A DNA stretch of 64,000 nt from Lactobacillus kullabergensis (GTDB lineage Bacteria > Bacillota > Bacilli > Lactobacillales > Lactobacillaceae). The DNA lies in contig NZ_KQ033871.1 of NCBI RefSeq assembly GCF_000967195.1, forward strand, positions 323,384 to 387,383. Direction: 5' to 3'. Both the position numbers and the translations under genes were made by a program. The notes below the pieces were generated by a model. The model did not search any database. It was not told where the DNA came from and saw nothing but the letters and a program-made list of their open reading frames with translations. Every line of letters starts with the position of its first letter. Positions within the stretch are counted from its first letter, which is position 1. Of this stretch, positions 41,628 through 50,791 are shown piece by piece.

Positions 41628-43382
41628 TTAAGCTATGTTATTAACTTTAATATACTTATTTTTAGCAATTACGTAGTAAAGCTTCTTTTTAATTTTGATC
41701 GGATTGCCATAAACCCGAACTGATTTGCCTTTCTTTACCAGCAATTTGCGGATTCTTTTGCCTTTTTTGTTATAAACGAATGAATTATGCTTAATTTTTG
41801 CTTTTTTGCCCTCAATGTCTTGGGAGTTTGCAAAAATATTTTTACCAAGCTTATAAAACTTTTGGTTATTAATAGTTTGTGTACCGAATGTTTCAATAGT
41901 CAAACCTGGTTCAAGCACAAAGCCTTTAATAGGACTGCCATTTTGATCATAAACTTGGACTGAACATAGAACTTTACGAGGTAATTTAACAGTATCAGAA
42001 TCACTATCACTATCTTCTGCTTGAGTGTTTACTGTATTAGATTTAATAGTTGAATCTTTTGCAGGTTTTTGAATATTTGAACTTTCGGTTGAAACTGAGT
42101 TTGTGAAACCGCTTGATTCACTATCATAATTGCTGCTATTATTTTTATCTGCTGGAACATGTATATCATTAACTGAATCATCTAAGTCAACTGAGCCAAC
42201 ATTCCAGGTAATTGGTTGGCTAACATATGTTTCTGCCGGACAATCTTTATCTTCTTTGTCATACAAATTAGCCAAATCGGTGACAGAAAGAATTTTTCCT
42301 GCAGGTTTAGCAGCACTACCGTTGCCTACTGCAATAACTTTAGGCATTTTAAAGTTGGTAAATGCTGTCGGTTTTAGTCTATGTTTGCCTAGACTAAGTA
42401 TAAAGCCATCGGAATTATTTCCCAAACCATCAAGCATGTTAGTCATTTCAAATATGTTTCCTGTATCCCAGCGGCTTAAGTTTAATTGCTTCAACTTTGA
42501 GTCTTTGAACATATAACTCATGTTAGTAACGTTATAAGTTTGCCAGCTGGTAATATCTGCTAGTTCTGTAGCTGCAATACCATTAAACATATAACTCATA
42601 TTTTTAACGTTACCGGTTTTCCAGTTGGCTAAATTTAAGGTTGTTAAAGCTTCATCACCTTCAAACATATGACTGAAATCAAAAACACTATCTGTTCTGA
42701 AACTATTTAAATCGATGCTGGTCAGTTCAGTATCGTTTTTAAACATACTGTTCATATCTCGATTAGAAATAGTATCCCAAGAAGTCAAGTCAAGTTCCTT
42801 TAAGCTAGTGTCGTTTTCGAACAAGCTACTTAAATCACTGGCATCACTGGCATCTACATTGTTGAGATTAATAAAACCAACTAAATTTGGTAAGTTAGCA
42901 AATTTACTAGTTGAATTATGTGCTAGTCGAACTTTCAACTTACCGCCATAGTCAGCAGTTCCGATCTGGAAAGCAATATACTGAATCTCATTTGGATTGA
43001 TGACTTTTCCCTGATCGCTTTGTTGGGTCTTTACCAACTGGCTGATTGGTGTAGAGGATAAAGTTCCTCCCGTTATTGTAAGTGTTTTAGTCTCTTCACT
43101 AAAAGACCACGCACATTCATTATCTTTACCTTGAATAGTATTATTATTATTTTGTGAAATAATATTACTGTTATTTTTTAATACTGGATTTTTTGTAGTA
43201 GCAGAATTTTTTATTAAAGCTGAGGTTGAATCAGCCTGAGCATAAATAGGTTTATTGCAAGTTCCCAATGCAGTTCCTATCAATGTAGTTGCAATTAGAC
43301 TATAAGAAAAAAATCTAGTTTTGTTATTTTTAAAATAACAACAGCTGTTATTTTTTCGCTTTCTATTATTTTTACTTAGCAT
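41628..43382 (-). CDS. BspA-type leucine-rich repeat surface protein with SLAP domain
   Basis: 584 residues. A long basic N-terminus and hydrophobic stretch (about 22-48, ending YAQA) form a signal peptide. The middle (about 180-330) carries about six repeats of the BspA/DUF285 type (MSYMFNG, LNLANWKTGNVKNMSYMF, LKQLNLSRWDTGN). A Ser/Asp-rich linker leads to a C-terminal SLAP region (about 455-584, HNSFVYNKKGKRIRKLLVKKGKSVRVYG cited only by its ends). It is probably held to the wall non-covalently through SLAP; such repeat proteins often bind host or other cells. Confidence 0.8.
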   Translation of the reverse strand: MLSKNNRKRKNNSCCYFKNNKTRFFSYSLIATTLIGTALGTCNKPIYAQADSTSALIKNSATTKNPVLKNNSNIISQNNNNTIQGKDNECAWSFSEETKTLTITGGTLSSTPISQLVKTQQSDQGKVINPNEIQYIAFQIGTADYGGKLKVRLAHNSTSKFANLPNLVGFINLNNVDASDASDLSSLFENDTSLKELDLTSWDTISNRDMNSMFKNDTELTSIDLNSFRTDSVFDFSHMFEGDEALTTLNLANWKTGNVKNMSYMFNGIAATELADITSWQTYNVTNMSYMFKDSKLKQLNLSRWDTGNIFEMTNMLDGLGNNSDGFILSLGKHRLKPTAFTNFKMPKVIAVGNGSAAKPAGKILSVTDLANLYDKEDKDCPAETYVSQPITWNVGSVDLDDSVNDIHVPADKNNSSNYDSESSGFTNSVSTESSNIQKPAKDSTIKSNTVNTQAEDSDSDSDTVKLPRKVLCSVQVYDQNGSPIKGFVLEPGLTIETFGTQTINNQKFYKLGKNIFANSQDIEGKKAKIKHNSFVYNKKGKRIRKLLVKKGKSVRVYGNPIKIKKKLYYVIAKNKYIKVNNIA

Positions 43383-43843
43383 ACCAAAAGCCTCTTGTGT
43401 AATTTATACATTTACCTTTACTTTAAGGTTATACAGCATTAGTTTTTGGCGGTCAAACTTTTTAGCTGACCAAATATTTGTCTGACGTTATCTTAAATTT
43501 GCTAAAAATCCATTCCTATGTACGATAAATTAATAACTATTAAATTTAAAAAATATAAAAAGTGTTATTTATAAAAAATCGTATATATTTGGTGTAAATT
43601 AGTATTATTAAAATGATTTTATATAATTAACATATATTTGAATATAATAAAAATCCAATTACTAAAAATATAAATCGAGTAAGTTTTTGCCTTTTTAATA
43701 ATCGTTGTTATTTAAAATGCACTTTTTTTATGATTTGTTATAAATTTCTTTATAGTGTAGTAAATTCAGTTGCTAAAGTTTGCCTATTTTCGGGTCATTA
43801 ATAGTAAAATAGAGGAGCTAACTTTGATTAAGAAGGGAAATAT
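43383..43843. other. 461-base AT-rich gap
   Basis: Very AT-rich sequence between two divergent genes. No gene is supported; it should hold both promoters. Several TATAAT-like strings occur, so none can be singled out. Confidence 0.35.
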
Positions 43844-44959
43844 ATGTCAAGACTTGTGCGAGTTGGTGCCGGAGGTAAAGAAATTAGCTGGCATAATGCC
43901 TTAAATGATTTGCGTGCTGATGATGTACTGCTTTTGGAACCAGGATTTTATGAAATACCTGCGGGAATTTTTTTATCTGATATCACTATTAAAGGAACTG
44001 GCAATCTTCCTGAAGACACAACAATACTTGGTTACCTGAATGTAGATGCCGGCAGTCAATTTGTTAATTTAGAAAATTTGTGTGTTAATACTGTAAATGA
44101 TGCCAACAGCTTGTTTATACCTGCTGAAGCTAATACTTTTTTGTCGTTACGCAACTGTATTGTCAAAGGTTTTGGTGGTGATACTGCTACAATAGCTGCT
44201 AACGGTAAAGTGACACTGGAGTTATTTTCGACTGTAATTATGAATGGTTCTGTTTCTTTATTTGCTGATTCCAATTTTCGCTTGGAAATGAATGATTCGA
44301 CTATCAAGAATGTTGTTCAAGATATTGGAGCTTTGGCACTGGAAGGGCATGGCACTGCTATTATCAATAACTCTCGTATCCATGGCAGTATTGATACTTT
44401 TAAAAAATCAAATGTTGAATTAGATATAAATAACACTGTTGTTTACTCACTTCTTATTCAGGGACAGGCTTGGTTGAACATGCTTAACAGCAAGCTTTTA
44501 TCACAAGAGGATACTGGAATGTTTATAACCGATGAGACCTGGATTAATATCATTGGCAGTGAGTTTAAGGGTGGCTTTTACTGCGAGAAAAACCCACATA
44601 TAATAATCCAGAACAGCAGAATAAACCGTTTAATTGCCACAGGTAAAGCGAAGATTACACTTAACAATTCTGTTATTGTCAATCATGCTGATTTTCAGAA
44701 TGAGGTTGAGTGCAATTCAAGACGTGTAACGTTCAATGGTGGCAATGAGTATGAGTATTTCTTAGCTCTAAGCGATCAGGCTCAATTTGAAGGACATGAT
44801 CTTATCTTTAATTCTAATGGTGCAAATCTGGCGGTGGAAAATCAGGCACATTTGCATGCCAGCGTGATTGCTACAAGTGATGATTCGATAACAGTAGAAT
44901 GTGGGCAAAATGCTGAATTTCGTTTATGGGGTATGAAGTGGACCACTAAAAAGAATTAG
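43844..44959 (+). CDS. Right-handed parallel beta-helix protein without signal peptide, unknown function
   Basis: 371 residues. The start DDVLLLEPGFYEIPAGIFLS, then ITIKGTG, is the classical beginning of a pectate-lyase-like helix. The rest is about a dozen rungs alternating asparagine-rich turns and short hydrophobic strands (LENLCVNTVND, INNSRIHGS, LNMLNSKLL, IIQNSRINRL, LNNSVIVNH). No signal peptide, membrane helix or SLAP is present, so it appears cytoplasmic. I see no catalytic triad of a known polysaccharide lyase. AGAAGGGA precedes the ATG. The GntR gene follows about 80 bases later and may regulate it or share its transcript. Confidence 0.65.
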   Translation: MSRLVRVGAGGKEISWHNALNDLRADDVLLLEPGFYEIPAGIFLSDITIKGTGNLPEDTTILGYLNVDAGSQFVNLENLCVNTVNDANSLFIPAEANTFLSLRNCIVKGFGGDTATIAANGKVTLELFSTVIMNGSVSLFADSNFRLEMNDSTIKNVVQDIGALALEGHGTAIINNSRIHGSIDTFKKSNVELDINNTVVYSLLIQGQAWLNMLNSKLLSQEDTGMFITDETWINIIGSEFKGGFYCEKNPHIIIQNSRINRLIATGKAKITLNNSVIVNHADFQNEVECNSRRVTFNGGNEYEYFLALSDQAQFEGHDLIFNSNGANLAVENQAHLHASVIATSDDSITVECGQNAEFRLWGMKWTTKKN

Positions 44960-45040
44960 GTTGCTAATTTATAATTTGTAACGTATCATACAGAGTAGAC
45001 CAATTTGAATTATAATAAGATGTGTAATGGGGGTGCATTC

Positions 45041-45739
45041 ATGGAAGAACCAATGTACATCAAAATTCACAATCAAATAAAACGTGAAATAGAAAAGCAT
45101 AATTACAAAGTTGGCAGTAAAATTCCAGCTGAAAGGCAGCTAGCCCAAAAGTTTGGTGTTTCTCGGATGACGTTGCGACAAGCAATTAAAACTTTGGAAG
45201 ATGAAGGCATTTTAGAACAGCGTGTTGGTAGCGGAACATATGTAGCTAACCAAAAAGTGCAGGAAAAAATGTCGGGAATTATGTCTTTTACCGATATTAC
45301 ACATGCTAATGGCCAAACGCCTTCAAGTAAGTTGATTTCTTATCGTTTTGGTAAGCCTTCCTTATCGGAAATGGAGCGGCTGAATTTAGATGATATGCAG
45401 GAAGTTTTGCGTATGGAGCGTATCCGTTATGCAGATGACGTTCCAATTTGCTATGAAGTCGTATCTATTCCGCATAGTTTGATTTTAAATATGTCAAAAG
45501 CCGATATTTCTTCACATTTATATCAAACTTTAGAAAAAAATGGTTATACAATAGGACGTGTAACTGAATATATTTCTGCAGCTGTAGCAAACGAAAATGC
45601 AGCTAGATTGCTTGATGCAAAAAAAGGTGAAGCATTAATTACTCGTTTGCAAGTAACAGAGCTTTCTAATGGCATACCCTTTGAGTATACTAGGGCTAGC
45701 TATGTTGCAGACCGTTTTGAATTTACTTTTGCAAAATAA
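45041..45739 (+). CDS. GntR-family transcriptional regulator (UTRA)
   Basis: 232 residues: winged helix at about 5-70 (IPAERQLAQKFGVSRMTLRQAI) and UTRA domain to the end (IPFEYTRASYVADRFEF). It resembles the NagR/YvoA group, which controls amino-sugar use. ATG 45041 is preceded by GGGGGTG. A sequence TAGACCAATT at 44996-45005 upstream looks like a half-site of this family. The target is unclear, since neighbours are the beta-helix gene and teichoic acid genes. Confidence 0.85.
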   Translation: MEEPMYIKIHNQIKREIEKHNYKVGSKIPAERQLAQKFGVSRMTLRQAIKTLEDEGILEQRVGSGTYVANQKVQEKMSGIMSFTDITHANGQTPSSKLISYRFGKPSLSEMERLNLDDMQEVLRMERIRYADDVPICYEVVSIPHSLILNMSKADISSHLYQTLEKNGYTIGRVTEYISAAVANENAARLLDAKKGEALITRLQVTELSNGIPFEYTRASYVADRFEFTFAK

Positions 45740-45740
45740 A

Positions 45741-45780
45741 AACTCTGAATTAACTTTGTTAGTTAGTTCAGAGTTCTTTT
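45741..45780. terminator. Bidirectional terminator between the GntR and cytidylyltransferase genes
   Basis: AACTCTGAA and TTCAGAGTT (45741-45749, 45768-45776), extended by AACT/AGTT, form the stem; T-runs flank both ends. Confidence 0.85.
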
Positions 45781-46167
45781 TTATTTTAAATCATCTTTAA
45801 TTTTAGTAGTGGAAATTCCTGGCGTACGAGGCAGATAGACTACATTGCAGTATGGTTTTAAAAAATCAAATTTACCATCCCAGTCATTACCCATTACAAA
45901 GGTATCAATATCATATTTTTGGATATCATTTGTCTTTTGTTCCCAGTTCTTTTCGGGAATAACCTGGTCCACGTAACGAATGGCTTCAAGAATATATTTT
46001 CGTTCAGCATAGCTATTATATGATTCCTTGTGTTTTTGGAGTTGATTGAATTCGTCAGTAGATAATCCAACTATAAGATAATCGCCTAATTCACGGGCGC
46101 GTTTCAGCAGGCGGACGTGACCATAATGCAGTAAATCAAATGTACCATAAGTAATTATTTTTTTCAT
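45781..46167 (-). CDS. tagD: Glycerol-3-phosphate cytidylyltransferase
   Basis: 128 residues, the size of TagD. The nucleotidyltransferase motif TYGTFDLLHYGHVRLL and the closing ISTTKIK are diagnostic. It makes CDP-glycerol from CTP and glycerol-3-phosphate, for wall teichoic acid. The start is ATG 46167 because AGGAG lies about ten bases upstream; longer starts have none. It is divergent from the tagA gene, which acts in the same pathway. Confidence 0.92.
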   Translation of the reverse strand: MKKIITYGTFDLLHYGHVRLLKRARELGDYLIVGLSTDEFNQLQKHKESYNSYAERKYILEAIRYVDQVIPEKNWEQKTNDIQKYDIDTFVMGNDWDGKFDFLKPYCNVVYLPRTPGISTTKIKDDLK

Positions 46168-46291
46168 AGTTTCAGTACTCCTATCAATTTGACGAGTTAA
46201 TAGTATCATATTTTTAAAAAAGGTAAAGCGTATCCTCAATTGGATATTATTTTGATAAAATAAAGTAAATTGAGGATTAGGAGATATAGTT

Positions 46292-47023
46292 ATGACTAAA
46301 GTAAATGTTTTAGGAGTTAGTTTCGATAATAAAAGTTTTAACCAGTTTCAAAATGAATTTGTCGGCAGAATTAATGCACATCAATCAACCTTTATAGTTA
46401 CTGCCAATCCTGAAATTGTTATGTCAGCTAATGAAAATCCTGAATTTATGAAGATTTTAACTTATGATGCTGACTATATCACCGCTGATGGCATTGGAAT
46501 TGTAAAAGCAAGTCACATATTAGGAGAGCCGCTTAAGGAAAGGGTAACAGGTTATGATCTGTTTTCATGGTTAATGAAGTTGGCAAATGACCGCAGCTTA
46601 AGAGTATTTCTTATCGGGGCTCGACCAGAGGTAATTCATGCTATTCAAGGAAAAATTGCCAGGGACTATTCTGATATTCAGCTGGTGGGAGCTGAGGACG
46701 GCTATTTTAAGGAAGATTTGGAACTTGTTGCTTACCAAATAGAGCGTACAGAACCTGACCTGGTTTTTGCTGCATTGGGTTCTCCTCGTCAAGAACAGCT
46801 CCTGTCTGTTTTGCGGAAAAATCTGCTACCTGCACTTATGATGGGAGTGGGAGGCAGTTTTGATGTCTTTTCAGGCAAAGTCAAACGAGCTCCTCAAATT
46901 TGGCAGACTGTTCATTTAGAGTGGTTTTATCGTCTTCTTAAAAATCCTTCTCGGTTAAAGCGAATGATGGTTTTACCACATTTTGTTCACGAAGTTTACC
47001 AGTCGAAAAAAGGGAAAGAATAA
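46292..47023 (+). CDS. tagA: WecG/TagA-family N-acetylmannosaminyltransferase
   Basis: 243 residues. The WecG/TagA/CpsF signature is clear: TANPEIVMSANENPEF, YITADGIGIVKAS, VFAALGSPRQEQL and MGVGGSFDVFSGKVKRAP. TagA adds ManNAc to undecaprenyl-PP-GlcNAc, the committed step of wall teichoic acid linkage-unit synthesis, at the inner face of the membrane. TAGGAGA precedes the ATG, and a glycosyltransferase gene follows two bases later. Confidence 0.92.
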   Translation: MTKVNVLGVSFDNKSFNQFQNEFVGRINAHQSTFIVTANPEIVMSANENPEFMKILTYDADYITADGIGIVKASHILGEPLKERVTGYDLFSWLMKLANDRSLRVFLIGARPEVIHAIQGKIARDYSDIQLVGAEDGYFKEDLELVAYQIERTEPDLVFAALGSPRQEQLLSVLRKNLLPALMMGVGGSFDVFSGKVKRAPQIWQTVHLEWFYRLLKNPSRLKRMMVLPHFVHEVYQSKKGKE

Positions 47024-47025
47024 TT

Positions 47026-48117
47026 ATGAAAGTTTTGCACGTTAATGCTGGACTCGAAAATGGCGGCGGCCTGACCCACATCATTAATTTGCTAAAAGAA
47101 GCTAAAAATGAACAACAAAACTTTACTTTATTATGTTTAGCCGATGGTCCTGTTGCTCAAGCCGCCCGCACAGCAAAGCTGGATGTACAAGTTTTGGGGA
47201 TAAAAAGTCGTTATGATTTAGGTGGCTTGAATAAGCTGGCTAATTTCATTAATCAGGGAAACTTTAATATAGTTCATACTCATGGAGCAAGAGCAAATCT
47301 TTTCCTGTCTTTAATTAGGCGAAAAATTACAGCTAAATGGTGCATAACTATTCACTCCGACCCCTATCTTGATTTTGTTGGTCGCGGTTTAAAGGGCAAA
47401 ATATTCACCAAAGTTAATTTGCATGCAATTAGCCAGGCAGATTGTATTTTTGCTGTTACGAAAAGATTTGCTAATTTATTAATTAAAAAAGTAAAAATTA
47501 ACCCGGAAAAAGTACATGTAATATATAATGGTACTTTTTTTCATGAAAACAGCCATATCCCTGCTAAATATGAACATCCCAATTTTAATATAGTAAATGT
47601 TGCCAGAGCCGAAAAAGTTAAGGGTCAGGCGTTGCTGCTGCAAGCATTAAAAAAACTAAATAATGCCAATGTTCATTTATTTATTGTTGGGGATGGTACG
47701 GAGTTAAACTCCCTAAAAAATCTGGCGCAACAATTAAAATTGGGTCCACAAGTAATTTTTCAAGGCTTTATGACGCATAAACAATTAAAAAATTTATATC
47801 GGCGTATGGACCTAGCGGTTTTAACCTCATATTCTGAGAGTTTTCCCTTGGTTTTATTGGAAGCAAGCGATAATCTTTTGCCGCTGTTGTCAACTGCAGT
47901 TGGTGATATTAAAGTAATGATACCGGATCAAAAGCATGGCTTTGTAGCTAATATTGGTGATGTAGATTCGATTTGCACTCAGTTAAAGCAGGCTGTAGAC
48001 ACCCCTAAAGAGCTGCTTAAAGAAATGGCTCAGCGTGAAAAAAATTATGTTGAACGACATTTTTCATTAAAGAAGCAGTTGGAAAGCATTTTGCAGGTAT
48101 ACAGCACGATCGCATAG
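47026..48117 (+). CDS. Glycosyltransferase, family 4 (GT-B)
   Basis: 363 residues. N-terminal motifs ENGGGLTHIINLLKEAK and IVHTHGARANL and C-terminal motifs NVARAEKVKGQALLLQAL, FQGFMTHKQL and SYSESFPLVLLEASDN with the E-x7-E of GT4 enzymes. It transfers an unknown sugar. It is co-transcribed with tagA, which suggests cell-wall polymer or glycolipid synthesis. Cytoplasmic or membrane-associated. Confidence 0.87.
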   Translation: MKVLHVNAGLENGGGLTHIINLLKEAKNEQQNFTLLCLADGPVAQAARTAKLDVQVLGIKSRYDLGGLNKLANFINQGNFNIVHTHGARANLFLSLIRRKITAKWCITIHSDPYLDFVGRGLKGKIFTKVNLHAISQADCIFAVTKRFANLLIKKVKINPEKVHVIYNGTFFHENSHIPAKYEHPNFNIVNVARAEKVKGQALLLQALKKLNNANVHLFIVGDGTELNSLKNLAQQLKLGPQVIFQGFMTHKQLKNLYRRMDLAVLTSYSESFPLVLLEASDNLLPLLSTAVGDIKVMIPDQKHGFVANIGDVDSICTQLKQAVDTPKELLKEMAQREKNYVERHFSLKKQLESILQVYSTIA

Positions 48118-48193
48118 ATTGACAAGATTGTTAAAAAATCCACAAATGTTTATAATAAGACAAAAAATATTAGTGGATTAATAAGAGGACAGA

Positions 48194-49672
48194 ATGTTTT
48201 ATCAAGAATTGGATAAAGATGATTCGTTAACCCTTCATACAGATTTGTATGAAATTAACATGATGTATACCTATTTTAAAAAAGGAATTTCAGAACGCAA
48301 TGCGGTTTTTGAGGTTTACTACCGCAAAGAACCTTTTGGCAATGGCTATTCTGTTTATGCAGGACTAGAACACGTAATTTTATACTTGCAAAACTTAAAA
48401 TTTAAAGAAAGTGATTTGAAGTATTTAAAAGAAGAGATTGGCTATGACGATGATTTTATTGATTATCTGCGCCAATTGAAAATGGAGCTTACGGTAAGGT
48501 CGATGCGCGAAGGAGAAATAGCTTTTGCCAATGAACCTTTGCTGCAAGTTGAAGGGCCACTGGCTCAATGTCAATTAGTTGAGACTGCCATTTTAAACAT
48601 TATTAATTATCAAACCTTGTTAGCAACTAAAGCAGCTCGTGTCAAGCTAGCAGTGCAAGGCGACGGTGTCATGGAATTTGGTACTAGACGTGCACAGGAA
48701 GCAGATGCTGCTATCTGGGGTACTCGTGCAGCTTATATCGGTGGTTTTGACTCAACAAGCAATGTTCGTGCAGGTAAGTTGTTTGGGATTCCTGTTTCTG
48801 GTACACATGCTCATTCATTGGTGGAGGCATTTGGCAGTGAATATGAAGCATTCAAAGCTTATGCAGAAACGCATAAGGACTGCGTTTTTCTTGTAGATAC
48901 ATATGACACTGTCAGAAGTGGCGTACCAAATGCTATTCGTGTTGCCAATGAAATGGGTGATAGGATAAACTTTCAAGGCGTACGTATTGATTCTGGTGAC
49001 ATGGCTTATATTTCCAAGCAGGTTCGTCGCGAACTAGATAATGCCGGTTATACCAATGCCAAAATTTTTGCTTCAAACGATTTGGATGAAACTACGATTA
49101 CCAGTTTAAAAATGCAGGGAGCCAAAATTGATGTTTGGGGCATTGGCACTAAATATATTACTGCTTATGACCAGCCCGCTTTAGGAGCCGTTTATAAATT
49201 AGTTTCAATTGAAGATGATCAGCACCATATGCGTGATACTTTAAAAATTTCTTCTAATGTGGACAAGGTTTCAACTCCTGGTAAAAAGCAGGTTTGGCGT
49301 ATTTCAGCCAATACTGAAAAGAAAAATGAGGGTGACTGGATTGCACGGGCGGGTGTAGATCCGCGAGAATTTGATTCACTTTATATGTTTCATCCCCAGT
49401 ATACTTATATCAATAAAGTGGTAACGGATTATACTGCTGAGCCGCTCTTAAAAGATATTTTTGTAAATGGCCAATTAAAATATCACAAGCCTAAATTAAC
49501 AGATATCAAAAACTTTTGTGCAGCTAATTTAGATGGTCTTTGGGATGAATATAAAAGAAGTTTGAATCCGCAAGAATACCCTGTTGATCTTTCTCAAGAT
49601 TTGTATGACAGTAAAATGAATATCATTCAGGATATTCGTACGAATATTAACAAAGGAGATACCGTACAATGA
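48194..49672 (+). CDS. pncB: Nicotinate phosphoribosyltransferase
   Basis: 492 residues. It converts nicotinate and PRPP to nicotinate mononucleotide, the entry to NAD salvage. Diagnostic motifs are [15 protein letters not shown] at the N-terminus, [19 protein letters not shown] and [12 protein letters not shown]. The stop overlaps the nadE start (ATGA), so the two are coupled. AAGAGGAC precedes the ATG. NAD salvage from niacin is usual in lactobacilli, which lack de novo synthesis. Confidence 0.95.
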   Translation: MFYQELDKDDSLTLHTDLYEINMMYTYFKKGISERNAVFEVYYRKEPFGNGYSVYAGLEHVILYLQNLKFKESDLKYLKEEIGYDDDFIDYLRQLKMELTVRSMREGEIAFANEPLLQVEGPLAQCQLVETAILNIINYQTLLATKAARVKLAVQGDGVMEFGTRRAQEADAAIWGTRAAYIGGFDSTSNVRAGKLFGIPVSGTHAHSLVEAFGSEYEAFKAYAETHKDCVFLVDTYDTVRSGVPNAIRVANEMGDRINFQGVRIDSGDMAYISKQVRRELDNAGYTNAKIFASNDLDETTITSLKMQGAKIDVWGIGTKYITAYDQPALGAVYKLVSIEDDQHHMRDTLKISSNVDKVSTPGKKQVWRISANTEKKNEGDWIARAGVDPREFDSLYMFHPQYTYINKVVTDYTAEPLLKDIFVNGQLKYHKPKLTDIKNFCAANLDGLWDEYKRSLNPQEYPVDLSQDLYDSKMNIIQDIRTNINKGDTVQ

Positions 49673-50499
49673 GGCCATTGCAAAAAGAAATTATAAAATA
49701 TGAACATGTTTTACCCCAAATCGATCCGCAAAAAGAAATTCGACGTTCAGTTGATTTTTTGAAAGATTATCTTAAAGAAAATACATTTTTAAAATCATAT
49801 GTACTTGGTATTTCAGGGGGTCAAGATTCCACGCTGGCAGGGAAACTGTGTCAAATGGCAATTTCCGAAATGCGTGAGGAAACGGGGGACAATTCATTTC
49901 AATTTATTGCCGTTCGTTTACCTTATGGCGTTCAAGCAGATGCTCAAGATGCAGCTGATGCAGTAGCTTTTCAAAAACCTGATCAGGATTTAACAGTCAA
50001 TATTAAACCGGCTGTTGATGCTTTGGTAGCCAGTTTGAATGAAGCTGGACAGCAGATCACAGATTTTAACAAGGGTAATATTAAAGCCCGTGAACGTATG
50101 ATTGTACAATATGCTATTGCTGGTGCTCACAATGGTGCGGTAGTTGGTACAGATCATGCGGCTGAAAATTTTAGCGGTTTTTATACTAAATATGGAGATG
50201 GTGCAGCGGATCTGACCCCGCTTTTCCGTTTAGATAAACGACAAGGTAAGCAGATGCTTAAACTTTTAAATTGTCCAGAGCATTTGTACCAAAAGGCGCC
50301 AACGGCAGATTTGGAAGAAAATAAGCCAGGCTTACCGGATGAAACTGCACTGGGAGTTAGCTACAAGGATGTTGATGACTACCTAGAAGGTCGGACAGTT
50401 TCTGAACTGGCTGCACAGAAAATCGAGTCGCTCTGGCGTAAAAGTGAGCATAAGCGGCATTTACCGGTAACTGTTTTTGATGATTTTTATCATAGATAG
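49669..50499 (+). CDS. nadE: Ammonia-dependent NAD synthetase
   Basis: 276 residues. It amidates nicotinate adenine dinucleotide to NAD with ATP and ammonia. The P-loop [29 protein letters not shown] and the [12 protein letters not shown] region are typical. There is no glutaminase domain, hence the ammonia-dependent type. The start overlaps pncB by four bases. Confidence 0.95.
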   Translation: MRPLQKEIIKYEHVLPQIDPQKEIRRSVDFLKDYLKENTFLKSYVLGISGGQDSTLAGKLCQMAISEMREETGDNSFQFIAVRLPYGVQADAQDAADAVAFQKPDQDLTVNIKPAVDALVASLNEAGQQITDFNKGNIKARERMIVQYAIAGAHNGAVVGTDHAAENFSGFYTKYGDGAADLTPLFRLDKRQGKQMLKLLNCPEHLYQKAPTADLEENKPGLPDETALGVSYKDVDDYLEGRTVSELAAQKIESLWRKSEHKRHLPVTVFDDFYHR

Positions 50500-50543
50500 A
50501 TTAAAAAAGGAATACTTTTAAGGCGTTCAAATTTAGCTGAACA

Positions 50544-50571
50544 TTGACAAAAACTGTGCAAGTAGTACAAT
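50544..50571 (+). promoter_or_regulatory. Promoter of the alaS T-box transcript
   Basis: TTGACA (50544-50549) and TACAAT (50566-50571) with a 16-base spacer. Confidence 0.75.
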
Positions 50572-50578
50572 TACTGGT

Positions 50579-50775
50579 AACTTAAGATATGTTTTTTAAG
50601 ATTAACAGTTCAAAGAGAGAATCGTCCGGTGAAAATGATTTACTGCTATTTAAAAAATGCTCCTTATGGTTTAACAAATAAAATTAATTAAGAGGTAACA
50701 AGCACTGTTGCAATTAAGGTGGTACCGCGTTTAAAGGCGTCCTTATGATAAGCAATGGTGTTTTTATTTTGGCAA
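50579..50775 (+). ncRNA. T-box leader, alanine-specific
   Basis: The T-box sequence AAGGTGGTACCGCG is present at 50718-50731, with AGAGAG of stem I near 50612. The antiterminator pairs AAGG with the CCTT at about 50742. CACTGTTGC (about 50703) and GCAATGGTG (about 50754), followed by a T-run, can form the competing terminator. Specifier GCT (alanine) is likely in stem I (ACTGCTATT). Uncharged tRNA-Ala binding would turn on alaS. Confidence 0.88.
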
Positions 50776-50791
50776 AAGGGAGATATATTTG

